The notes under the pieces were generated by a model, which saw only the letters and a list, made by a program, of their open reading frames with translations, searched no databases and was not told the origin of the DNA. A stretch of 64,000 nt of DNA from Luteimonas viscosa (GTDB lineage: Bacteria; Pseudomonadota; Gammaproteobacteria; Xanthomonadales; Xanthomonadaceae). Position 1 is the first letter of the stretch. Every line of letters begins with the position of its first letter. This document shows, one piece after another, positions 32,301 to 39,810 of this stretch. The position numbers and the translations under genes were made by a program. The stretch is taken from contig NZ_VTFT01000001.1 of the NCBI RefSeq assembly GCF_008244685.1, positions 2,335,248 through 2,399,247 on the forward strand, written 5' to 3'.

Positions 32301-33236
32301 CGCGACACGCCGGCGCTGGCGGTGCTCGATGCGCAGTTCTACCCGGCCTGGACCGACCTGGTCGAGGGCGCGTCGTCGCGCCCCGGCGCCGCGCCGCCCT
32401 CGCCGCTGGAGCGGCGCACGCGGCTGCCCGCGCCGGAGGATTTCCGTGCCTGCTTCTACTTCTGCCAGGAGCTGATCCGGGTGATGGAGGCGGTCTACCA
32501 CGACCTCGACCTGGAGCATGCCTGGGACCATCCCGACAACCGCGGCTGGCTCAACGCGTTCCGGCACTGGAGCTGGGCGCCGATGTTCCGCATCGCCTGG
32601 ATCGTCGGCGCGCCCACCTCCGGTGCCCGCTTCGTCGCGTTCTGCCAGCAGCGGCTGGACCTGCCGCGACTGGACAACGATGGCGAGGACCGCCACCGCG
32701 TGCTGCGGCTCGAGCGGCACGAAGTGCCGCCCGGCGGCGACTGGCGGGGCCTGTGCGACGGCTTGATGGCCGGCGGCACGATCAACCACATCGAGCACTC
32801 GATCCTGCTCTCGGATCCGCTGTGCAAGCACGCGGTGCGGCCGACCCACCTGTACGTGCTGCGTCTGAAGTGGTCGGCGGTGCTCGCGCGCACCGGCACC
32901 GACATGGGCGACAGCACGCTGGGCGTGGCCGCGATGGCGGAGGGCACGCTGCGCCTGCTGCGCGTGCAGGACCATGTGAGACGGCTGGGCCTGGCGACCG
33001 AGTTCATGCGCCTGCTGATCAACCGCGAGGTGGTCTCGGAGGTCGACGTCCGCAGCGGCTACTACGGTCTCGGCGGCGTCTGCCGCAACCGCCGCGCGCA
33101 GCAGGTGCGGGCCTGGCTCGAGCAGGCGCTGGCCCTGGCCCGCAAGCGCCAGCGCGCGCGCAACGACGCGGCGCGGGCGAAGCGCGAGGCGCGTCGCGCG
33201 CGCAGGCAGGCACCGCCGCCGGCGCCTGTCGAATGA
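29346..33236 (+). CDS. Large patatin-like phospholipase interrupted by about ten transmembrane helices
   Basis: A 1296-residue membrane protein. The GTG at 29346 follows GGAGG with five-base spacing; the next ATG is five codons on. The oxyanion box SGGGIRS (57-63) and the nucleophile Ser90 (VSGGGYIG) are those of patatin phospholipases. The catalytic Asp782 (DGGHFENLGLYELVRRR) lies 692 residues later. Between them are about ten hydrophobic segments (roughly residues 160-570), so the catalytic core seems interrupted by a membrane domain. A Lys/Arg-rich coiled tail ends the protein. Hydrolysis of acyl lipids at the inner membrane is likely from the family. It is divergent from the SGNH gene and followed by a beta-lactamase-like gene 210 bases on. 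Confidence 0.85.
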   Translation: MRLQNMLPPALKARWGGAAAPAAPDIDAVKAAELHTILGGGLRGDPAGVEAWGLALSGGGIRSATFGLGVLQALARNGLLKCFHYQSTVSGGGYIGAFLQALIRRHGFERAFRTLAPRSGDDRPDEASPGTRPIRHLREYSNYLSPRKSPFSGDTLGMVGTYVRNVLLVQAQLCALILALCLLPLLLYAGADEVTRRNPTLLLSLAGLTGMLAIVLLAYVSTYANRRTQPASGEMPPPPRRVVLAALATIVALAVASMLGALGLARFERLPGLFATALGWLPRAWTEGFDLGIVTAALYLLMWHAWLLLDPWYSRLVATGDAPPPALQRHPWRFVLATVGAAAFAGVAIMLLRDWLSGWQAVGSLWHILAFGPPLVVAAVVLTAIVHLGLAGPAMSDLQREIWARVGGKTCALVALGMTLTLALTIYGPWLMRYGAGQGVQALSGAGWAGVLAWVSTTGIGLLVAHGKRDGSERGKRSRLLDLVARTAPWVFLLGLLIALSLAGHVLLQAAGPVLERLAGGVPGPVAALESQRVGAYLGHLHAVVVGHPRALLLLIAGALAVWLLFGWAVNVNEFSLNAFYRNRLVRCYLGASNDHRNPEPTTNFDVQDDLVLADLVEVVRHDGARPLYPLVGTALNMVAAKQLDWQDRKAASFCLTPGWCGYLPPDSRAGDAPIGDRAAATAGTAGAAPGGAHADSLAASLTLGSAIAISGAAVNPNMGYHSSPAVTFLLTLFDARLGWWLPNPRHPEHPRADSSPFFGRWLLAELLGRTHAGGKFVHLSDGGHFENLGLYELVRRRCRFILSVDAAADGDRAFADLGNAVHKCRVDFGADIDIDVAALAARDGALAERSCAVGRITYADGSVGTLLYLKPTLTGEEPADIAHYARSHDCFPHEPTSDQFFDEAQFESYRRLGEDIAQRALDPALERVDAAPGSPAHDQLGLYDSALKDKLLIALRQRWVAPLPGVADRFALHGKALTRLFGKLRDTPALAVLDAQFYPAWTDLVEGASSRPGAAPPSPLERRTRLPAPEDFRACFYFCQELIRVMEAVYHDLDLEHAWDHPDNRGWLNAFRHWSWAPMFRIAWIVGAPTSGARFVAFCQQRLDLPRLDNDGEDRHRVLRLERHEVPPGGDWRGLCDGLMAGGTINHIEHSILLSDPLCKHAVRPTHLYVLRLKWSAVLARTGTDMGDSTLGVAAMAEGTLRLLRVQDHVRRLGLATEFMRLLINREVVSEVDVRSGYYGLGGVCRNRRAQQVRAWLEQALALARKRQRARNDAARAKREARRARRQAPPPAPVE

Positions 33237-33445
33237 CCTGTGCGGCGGGAGTGCGACTCCCGCCGTGGCGCCTGTCGATGCACTGCGCGGCGCGCCGACC
33301 GATGCCACCGCGTGGTGAATCCTCTGGAGGCTCCGGCCGCGGTGCGTGACACGCCACCGGCCCGCCCGCGTCAGCCATCAAGACCCGCACACGCGTGGCC
33401 GCCCACAGGCAGCTACAGTGCACCCTGCCTTCCGGAGGACCGCCG

Positions 33446-35116
33446 ATGCGCCTGACCGCGACCCTTGCCCTGCTGCTCGTGCCGTTCGCTTCCCATGCCG
33501 CGGCACCGCCGACGAACCCCGACGTCGCCGCCTTCGCCGCCCGCACCCTCGAGGCCAACTGCGCGGCCGATGCGCCCGGCATGACGGTGCTGCTGGCGCG
33601 CGGCGACGAGGTGCTCTACCGCGGCGCCTGCGGCCGGGCCAGCCTCGAACTGGGCGTGCCGCTGTCGCCGGACCACGTGTTCCGGATCGGTTCGGTGACC
33701 AAGCAGTTCGCCGCCGCAGGGGTGCTCAAGCTGGCCGAGGACGGCAAGCTGGCGCTGGCCGATCCGGTGACGAAGCACGTGCCCGGGTACCCGGGCGGCG
33801 ACGCGGTCACGGTGGAGAAGCTGCTCAACCACACATCCGGCATCCGCAGCTACACCGACATCGAATCGATCATGTCGGGCGGCGGCATCATGAAGGATCT
33901 GACGACCGCGCAATTGATCGACACCTTCAAGGACGAGAAGCCCGACTTCGCGCCCGGCGAGGGCTGGCACTACAACAATTCGGGCTACGTGCTGGTCGGC
34001 GCGCTGATCGAAGCCGCCAGCGGCAAGCCATGGCACGTCTATCTGGACGAGGTCTTCTTCCAGCCGCTGGGCATGTCGCACACCGGCTACGGCAACGAGG
34101 CCGATGCGGTGATCCCCCGCCACGTCGGCGGCTACAGCCGCAAGGACGACCACTGGACGCGCGCGATGTACCTGAGCATGACCCAGCCGCATGCGGCCGG
34201 CGGGCTGGTCTCGACCGTCGACGATCTGCTCAGGTGGAACCGCGCGCTGCACGAAGGCAGGGTGCTCGAGGACGCGGGCTATCGCGCCATGATCACACCG
34301 GTCGGCAAGGCTGCCGAAAGCGGCTACGGCTTCGGCATCTTCACCGGCACCCTGCGCGGCGAGCCGCAGCTGTGGCATGGCGGCGGCATTCCCGGCTTCA
34401 GCAGCTACCTGCTGTACCTGCCCGGCAGCGACATCACGGTCGCGGTGCTCTACAACGCCGACAGCGGCCGGCCCGGCATGCTCGGGACCGGCTACATCGC
34501 CAACCGGCTGGCGGCGCATGCGATCGGCAAGCCGTATCCGGAGAAGAAGGCGATCGAGGTCGACGCCGCCACGCTGGCGCAGTACGAAGGCGTTTACCGC
34601 ATCGACGAGGATGCCGCACGCGTGCTGCGGGTCAACGACGGAACGCTGACCTCGCAGCGCACGGGTGGCCTGGTCCATGCGCTCATCCCGGTGGCGAAGG
34701 ACACCTTCCTGTTCGAGGAAGGCTATTCGCGCATCGTGTTCGAACGCGATGACGCCGGAGACGTCGCGGCGATGCGCTTCTTCCCGGAGGACGAAGGCGA
34801 GGGTGAGGTGGTGCCGCGCAGCGACGAGCCGTTGCCGCCCGCGCGCACCGGACAGCAACTGCCGCGCGAGGCGCTGGAACGCATCGTGGGCGGGTATGCG
34901 GTCGGCGGGATGCTGCTGAAGGTCTTCCTCGATGGGGACACTCCGATGGCGCAACTCACCGGGCAGCCCGCGTTCGAGATCTTCGCCGAATCGCCCTCGC
35001 GGTTCTTCCTGCAGGCGGTCGACGCGACCCTGGTGTTCGCGCCGGACACGGGCGCACCCGCCTCGGTAACGCTGCACCAGGGCGGGCGGGAGACGGTGTT
35101 CGTGCGCGCGGAGTAG
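33446..35116 (+). CDS. Serine hydrolase, class C beta-lactamase/PBP-like family
   Basis: A 556-residue exported serine hydrolase. The ATG at 33446 follows GGAGGA. The signal peptide runs to about Ala20. The SxxK motif is Ser83-Val-Thr-Lys86, the Tyr-x-Asn motif is Tyr176-Asn-Asn178, and the third motif is His311-Gly-Gly313. This is the EstB/AmpC/D-aminopeptidase superfamily. The remaining 240 residues form beta-barrel-like domains, also found in D-amino acid peptidase relatives. Substrates may be peptidoglycan peptides, D-amino acid amides or esters; true beta-lactam hydrolysis cannot be assumed. It follows the patatin-like gene on the same strand. Confidence 0.9.
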   Translation: MRLTATLALLLVPFASHAAAPPTNPDVAAFAARTLEANCAADAPGMTVLLARGDEVLYRGACGRASLELGVPLSPDHVFRIGSVTKQFAAAGVLKLAEDGKLALADPVTKHVPGYPGGDAVTVEKLLNHTSGIRSYTDIESIMSGGGIMKDLTTAQLIDTFKDEKPDFAPGEGWHYNNSGYVLVGALIEAASGKPWHVYLDEVFFQPLGMSHTGYGNEADAVIPRHVGGYSRKDDHWTRAMYLSMTQPHAAGGLVSTVDDLLRWNRALHEGRVLEDAGYRAMITPVGKAAESGYGFGIFTGTLRGEPQLWHGGGIPGFSSYLLYLPGSDITVAVLYNADSGRPGMLGTGYIANRLAAHAIGKPYPEKKAIEVDAATLAQYEGVYRIDEDAARVLRVNDGTLTSQRTGGLVHALIPVAKDTFLFEEGYSRIVFERDDAGDVAAMRFFPEDEGEGEVVPRSDEPLPPARTGQQLPREALERIVGGYAVGGMLLKVFLDGDTPMAQLTGQPAFEIFAESPSRFFLQAVDATLVFAPDTGAPASVTLHQGGRETVFVRAE

Positions 35117-35240
35117 CGGGCGCCGGGCGGACGTCGCGCGGCGTGTATACGCCTGTGGCGACGAGCGCGGCGGACGGCGAGGAGAAGTTCCACGCGGTCC
35201 AACGGCGATCATCGCGTCTACGTGCGGTGACGCTCCCGGC

Positions 35241-35852
35241 TCAGCCGTTCCACAGCACGTCGGGCGTGCGCGGGCACTGGCGCACCGGTTCGGGCTCGTC
35301 CTCGCGACTGTCCAGCAGCCAGCAGTCGTCGAGCACGGAGCAGTAGCACACGCGCAGTTCGATCCGGTGGCGCTCGCGGTCGAGCGCGTTCCACAGCGGG
35401 TGCGCCGGCTGCGGCTGCGGCACGCGCAGCAGCGCGATCCACTCGTCGGCGCCGACCACGCGGCGCTGGATGCCGCTGCTGAGGAACTGCAGCCGGTCGC
35501 GCGCGGCGGCGCCGCCCTCGCCGGCGCAGCAACGCGACAGAAGCTCGTCGACGTCGCGGACCGGCGTGTCGTCGTGCAGCAGCTGCGCCCAGCGCACGCG
35601 CGCCGGTCCGGTGCCGCGGTTGAGCAGGTCGATGGACACCTGCGGGTCGCCCTCGAGGGTGATGTTGCTGGTGCCGGTGATCAGCGAGGGCCACACGCTC
35701 GCGGCGAGCATGCGTTCCTGGGTGCGATTGGCGCTGATCGCCACGAACAGCGAGATCACCGAGATCAGCACCACGCAGCCACCCATCACCACTTCGTAGA
35801 GGCGTAGCGGGCGGTGGCGGCCAGTACGGGCGATCGGCTGCTCGTCTGTCAT
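35241..35852 (-). CDS. Single-pass membrane protein of unknown function
   Basis: A 203-residue protein. GGAG precedes the ATG. One transmembrane helix lies at about 20-41, followed by a beta-rich soluble domain (ASVWPSLITGTSNITLEGDP...) carrying five cysteines (CC in one place, CYC and two more). Charge suggests the soluble part is periplasmic. No family was recognised, but small proteins with this N-terminal ANRTQERMLAASVWP pattern occur widely. It is 26 bases downstream of the indolepyruvate oxidoreductase gene and thus may be its operon partner. Confidence 0.7.
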   Translation of the reverse strand: MTDEQPIARTGRHRPLRLYEVVMGGCVVLISVISLFVAISANRTQERMLAASVWPSLITGTSNITLEGDPQVSIDLLNRGTGPARVRWAQLLHDDTPVRDVDELLSRCCAGEGGAAARDRLQFLSSGIQRRVVGADEWIALLRVPQPQPAHPLWNALDRERHRIELRVCYCSVLDDCWLLDSREDEPEPVRQCPRTPDVLWNG

Positions 35853-35878
35853 GCGCGACTCCTTCCGGCGCGTTCCGC

Positions 35879-38800
35879 TCAGGCCGCCTGCACGATGCGC
35901 AGGGGGTTGTTCCACTGCGCGAGCAGTTCGGCCTCGCGGGCCCTGGCCGCGTGCAGGTGCGCTTCCTTGACGTGCCCGTAGCCGCGGATCTGCTCGGGAA
36001 TACCGGCGATCTCGGCGGCGAGGTCGACGTTGCCGGCGTCGAGCCCGTCCAGCAGGCCGCCGACGGTACGCTCGTAGTCGTCGATCAGCTGCCGCTCCAT
36101 GCGCCGCTCGGCGGTGCGACCGAACGGATCCAGCGCACCGCCGCGCAGGAACCTCAGCTTCGCCAGCAGGCCGAAGGCCTTGAACACCCAGGGGCCGTAC
36201 TCGCGCTTGACCAGTTCGCCCTTGGCGTTCTTCTTCGCCAGCAGCGGCGGCGCGAGGTGGAAGTGCAGGCGGTAGTCGCCGTCGAACTGCTGCTCCACCC
36301 GGCGCAGGAACTCGCCGCTGGTGTACAGGCGCGCGACCTCGTACTCGTCCTTGTAGGCCATCAGCTTGAAGAAATAGCGCGCGACCGCTTCGGACAGGTC
36401 GGTCGAGCCGGGCGCCTTCAGGCGTTCGGCCTCGCGCACGCGCGCGACGAAGTCCGCGTAGCGCTTCGCGTACTTCGCGTCCTGGTACTCGGTCAGGAAC
36501 TCGACCCGGCGCGCGATCAGTTCGTCGAGCGAGCGCGACAGGCGCAGGTCGTCCAGCGGCAGGAACGCGACCGCATCGGTGCCGGCATGCGCGGGCACGT
36601 GGCGCAGCTCGTCCTCGGCGCGCAGCGGACGCGGCGCGGAGGTCGCGCCCCACTCGGTGCTCTCCCACTCGCCCGGCGGCAGCGACTGCAGCGCGGCGGG
36701 CGTGTCCTCGGCGACAGTCGACGCGTTGCGCACCACGCCTGCCGCCTCGTACACCGCTTCCGGGTCGATCGCCGCCAGCCGGCCCCAGGCGAACGCGGTC
36801 TTGTTCATCTCCACCGCGGCGCCGTTGAGTTCCACCGCGCGCATCAGCGACTCGAACGACAGCGGCACCAGGCCGCGCTGCCAGGCATAGCCGAGGATGA
36901 ACAGGTTCGAAGCGATCGCATCGCCCATCAGCGCGGTGGCCAGTTCGGTCGCATCGATCCGCAGCGGCGCCTGGCCGCCGAGCGCCTGCGTCACCGCCTG
37001 CACGATGTCGGCGGCGGGGAACTGCATGTCCGGGCGCGTGGTGAAGGTGCCCGGCATCGCCTCGTAGGTGTTGAGCACCACCTGCGAGCGGCCGGCGCGC
37101 AGCTTCGACAGCGCCCAGTAATCGTTCACCACCACCATGTCGCAACCCAGCACCAGGTCGGCCTCGCCAGCGGCGATGCGCACGGCGTGGATGTCTTCCG
37201 GCGCCTTCGCGATGCGGATATGGGTCGTCACCGCGCCGCCCTTCTGCGCCAGGCCGGTCTGGTCGAGCACGGTCGAGCCGCGGCCTTCCAGGTGCCCGGC
37301 CATGCCCAGCAGCGCGCCGATGGTCACCACCCCGGTGCCGCCGACGCCGGTGATCAGGATGTTCCAGGGCTGCGACAGGTCGCTGGCGAACGGCGGCTTC
37401 GGCAGGCTGCGCAGGCGCTCGACGGTGGGGCTGCCGCCGCTGCCGGCGGCATTGCCCTTGCGCGGCTTGCCGCCGTGCACGGTGACGAAACTGGGGCAGA
37501 AACCCTCGACGCAGCTGTAGTCCTTGTTGCAGTTGCTCTGGTCGATCTCGCGCTTGCGGCCGAACTCGGTGTCCTTGGGCAGCACCGAGACGCAGAAGCT
37601 CTTCTTGCCGCAGTCGCCGCAGCCCTCGCACACCAGGGTGTTGACGAACACGCGCTTGGCCGGATCGGCGATCTTCCCGCGCTTGCGGCGGCGGCGCTTC
37701 TCGGTGGCGCAGGTCTGGTCGAAGATCAGCACGCTCGTGCCCTTGACCTCGCGCAGGCGCCTTTGCACCGCGTCGAGTTCGCGGCGGTCCTCGAATTCGG
37801 TACCGGCGGGGAAGATCGAGCGGTCGCGCCACTTGTCGATGTCGTCGCTGACCAGGACGATCGTGTACACGCCCTCGCTGCGCACCTGGTGCGCGATCTG
37901 CGGCACGCTCAGGGTGCCGTCGACCGGCTGGCCGCCGGTCATCGCCACCGCGTCGTTGTAGAGGATCTTGTAGGTGATGTTGACGCCGGCCGCGACCGAC
38001 TGCCGGATCGCCAGCGAGCCCGAGTGGAAATAGGTGCCGTCGCCGAGGTTCTGGAACACGTGCGGGGTGTCGGTGAACGCCGCCTGCCCGCACCAGGTCA
38101 CGCCTTCGCCGCCCATCTGGGTGAAGGTGTCGGTGCTGCGGTCCATCCACGTGACCATGTAGTGGCAGCCGATGCCGGCCAGCGCGCGCGAGCCTTCGGG
38201 CACGGTCGTGGAGGTGTTGTGCGGACAACCCGAGCAGTAGTGCGGCACGCGCGGGAACTGCGCGCGCGGCAGCGCCAGTTCGCCTTCCTTCTGCTCCATC
38301 CAGCGCAGCACCTCGCGGATGTGCGCGGTGTCGCGGCTGCCTTCGGGGATGAACTGCTGCAGCCGGCGTGCGATCACGCCGGCGATGGTGGCGGGGGTGA
38401 GCTCGCCGGTGCTCGGCAGGATCCACTGGCCCTGTTCGTCGTACTTGCCGACGATGGACGGGCGGCTGTTGTCGAGATTGATGCCGTCGAAGTTGTAGAA
38501 CAGCTCCTTCATCTGGCTCTCGATGAAGGCGTGCTTCTCCTCGACCACCAGGATGTCGCGCAGCCCGCGGGCGAAGGCGCGGATGCCCAGCGGTTCCAGC
38601 GGCCAGGTCATGCCCACCTTGTAGACGCGGATGCCGAGCTCGCGACAGCGCCCGGCGTCCAGGCCGAGGTACTCGAGCGCCTGCAGCACGTCGAGGTAGC
38701 TCTTGCCGGTGGTGACGATGCCGAAGCGCGCGTCGGGTGCGTCGAGCACCACGCGGTCGATGCGGTTGGCGCGCGCGAACGCCTGCGCGGCCTTGACCGC

Positions 38801-39616
38801 ATAGCGGTGCAGGCGCATCTCCTGGTCCAGCGGCGGATCCGGCCAGCGGATGTTGAGCCCGCCCGGCGGCAGTTCGAAATCCTCGGGCGTGAGGATCTGC
38901 AGCGCCAGCGGGTTGACGTCGACCGACGCGGAGGATTCCACCGTCTCGGCGATCGTCTTGAAGCCGACCCAGCGCCCGGTGTAGCGGCTCATCGCCCAGC
39001 CCACCAGGCCCATGTCGAGGATGTCCTGCACCCCGGCCGGATTGAGGATCGGCATCATCGCGCTGGTGAACTCGCCCTCGCTGCCGTGCGGCAGGGTCGA
39101 GCTGCGGCAGGCGTGGTCGTCGGCGGCCAGCGCCAGCACGCCGCCGTGGCGCGAGGTGCCGGCGGCATTGCCGTGCTTGAACACGTCGCCGCAGCGGTCC
39201 ACGCCCGGGCCCTTGCCGTACCACATCGCGTACACGCCATCGACGGTGGCGCCCGGGAACAGGTTGGTCTGCTGCGTGCCCCAGACCATGGTCGCGCCGA
39301 GGTCCTCGTTGAGGCCCGGCTGGAACTTCACGTTCGCCTGCGCCAGGTACTTCTTCGCCCGCCACAGCTCCAGGTCGAAGCCGCCCAGCGGCGAGCCGCG
39401 GTAGCCGGAGATGAAGCCGCCGGTGTTCAGCCCCGCCGCCTGGTCGCGCAATCGCTGCATCAGCGGCAGCCGCACCAGCGCCTGCACGCCCGACAGGTAG
39501 ATCCGCCCCTCGGTGCGGATGTACTTGTGGTCGAGGCTGTAGTCCGGGTCGGTGACGCCGTGGGTCAGGCCGGTGTTCGCGGAGGCGGGGGAGGACAGTT
39601 CGGCGGTGCTGGTCAT
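35879..39616 (-). CDS. Fused indolepyruvate:ferredoxin oxidoreductase (IorA-IorB type)
   Basis: A 1245-residue thiamine-diphosphate enzyme that oxidatively decarboxylates aryl or branched 2-oxo acids to acyl-CoA with ferredoxin as acceptor. Order of domains: a pyrimidine-binding N-domain (GFISGYRGSPLGGFDLELW, about 50-65), a TPP-binding domain (GIGCHYMVTWMDRSTDTF and GEGVTWCGQ), a 4Fe-4S segment starting Cys663-x2-Cys666-x2-Cys669, then a second cysteine group (NCNKDYSCVEGFC). The gamma-like domain (GVGGTGVVTIGALLGMAGHL, about 755) and a DUF6537-type C-terminus follow. This whole-chain fusion is known in proteobacteria. The ATG at 39616 starts a short disordered lead; upstream codons are non-coding in character. 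Confidence 0.93.
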   Translation of the reverse strand: MTSTAELSSPASANTGLTHGVTDPDYSLDHKYIRTEGRIYLSGVQALVRLPLMQRLRDQAAGLNTGGFISGYRGSPLGGFDLELWRAKKYLAQANVKFQPGLNEDLGATMVWGTQQTNLFPGATVDGVYAMWYGKGPGVDRCGDVFKHGNAAGTSRHGGVLALAADDHACRSSTLPHGSEGEFTSAMMPILNPAGVQDILDMGLVGWAMSRYTGRWVGFKTIAETVESSASVDVNPLALQILTPEDFELPPGGLNIRWPDPPLDQEMRLHRYAVKAAQAFARANRIDRVVLDAPDARFGIVTTGKSYLDVLQALEYLGLDAGRCRELGIRVYKVGMTWPLEPLGIRAFARGLRDILVVEEKHAFIESQMKELFYNFDGINLDNSRPSIVGKYDEQGQWILPSTGELTPATIAGVIARRLQQFIPEGSRDTAHIREVLRWMEQKEGELALPRAQFPRVPHYCSGCPHNTSTTVPEGSRALAGIGCHYMVTWMDRSTDTFTQMGGEGVTWCGQAAFTDTPHVFQNLGDGTYFHSGSLAIRQSVAAGVNITYKILYNDAVAMTGGQPVDGTLSVPQIAHQVRSEGVYTIVLVSDDIDKWRDRSIFPAGTEFEDRRELDAVQRRLREVKGTSVLIFDQTCATEKRRRRKRGKIADPAKRVFVNTLVCEGCGDCGKKSFCVSVLPKDTEFGRKREIDQSNCNKDYSCVEGFCPSFVTVHGGKPRKGNAAGSGGSPTVERLRSLPKPPFASDLSQPWNILITGVGGTGVVTIGALLGMAGHLEGRGSTVLDQTGLAQKGGAVTTHIRIAKAPEDIHAVRIAAGEADLVLGCDMVVVNDYWALSKLRAGRSQVVLNTYEAMPGTFTTRPDMQFPAADIVQAVTQALGGQAPLRIDATELATALMGDAIASNLFILGYAWQRGLVPLSFESLMRAVELNGAAVEMNKTAFAWGRLAAIDPEAVYEAAGVVRNASTVAEDTPAALQSLPPGEWESTEWGATSAPRPLRAEDELRHVPAHAGTDAVAFLPLDDLRLSRSLDELIARRVEFLTEYQDAKYAKRYADFVARVREAERLKAPGSTDLSEAVARYFFKLMAYKDEYEVARLYTSGEFLRRVEQQFDGDYRLHFHLAPPLLAKKNAKGELVKREYGPWVFKAFGLLAKLRFLRGGALDPFGRTAERRMERQLIDDYERTVGGLLDGLDAGNVDLAAEIAGIPEQIRGYGHVKEAHLHAARAREAELLAQWNNPLRIVQAA

Positions 39617-39810
39617 GGCGGTTCGCTTGGCGGGCGGCGCGGGGGCGCCGCTGGCTGGACGCAGCATGGCGCCGCAGGTCCCGGTGATCGTGTCAAGTGT
39701 AACAGTGGCCCCGGTGGCTCCCGGCCGGTTTGCGTGCCCCCCGCCGTGGGTATACAACGACGAAGACCGGCGTGACACGGGGGCCGGGCGGCGCAGGGAA
39801 AGGGGGCGGA

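Noticed and set aside
29301..33308. Minus-strand frame of over 1300 codons opposite the patatin gene
   Set aside because: Composition (Gln/His/Arg/Ala/Val) is typical of the antisense of a GC-rich gene; the plus-strand patatin motifs are real.
33446..35116. Resistance beta-lactamase
   Set aside because: It has the SxxK/YxN/HxG motifs but an extra C-terminal region of 240 residues, which fits the esterase/D-aminopeptidase relatives better than AmpC.
35951..39775. Plus-strand frame of 1274 codons opposite the indolepyruvate oxidoreductase
   Set aside because: No domain; the plus frame mirrors the conserved minus-strand enzyme.
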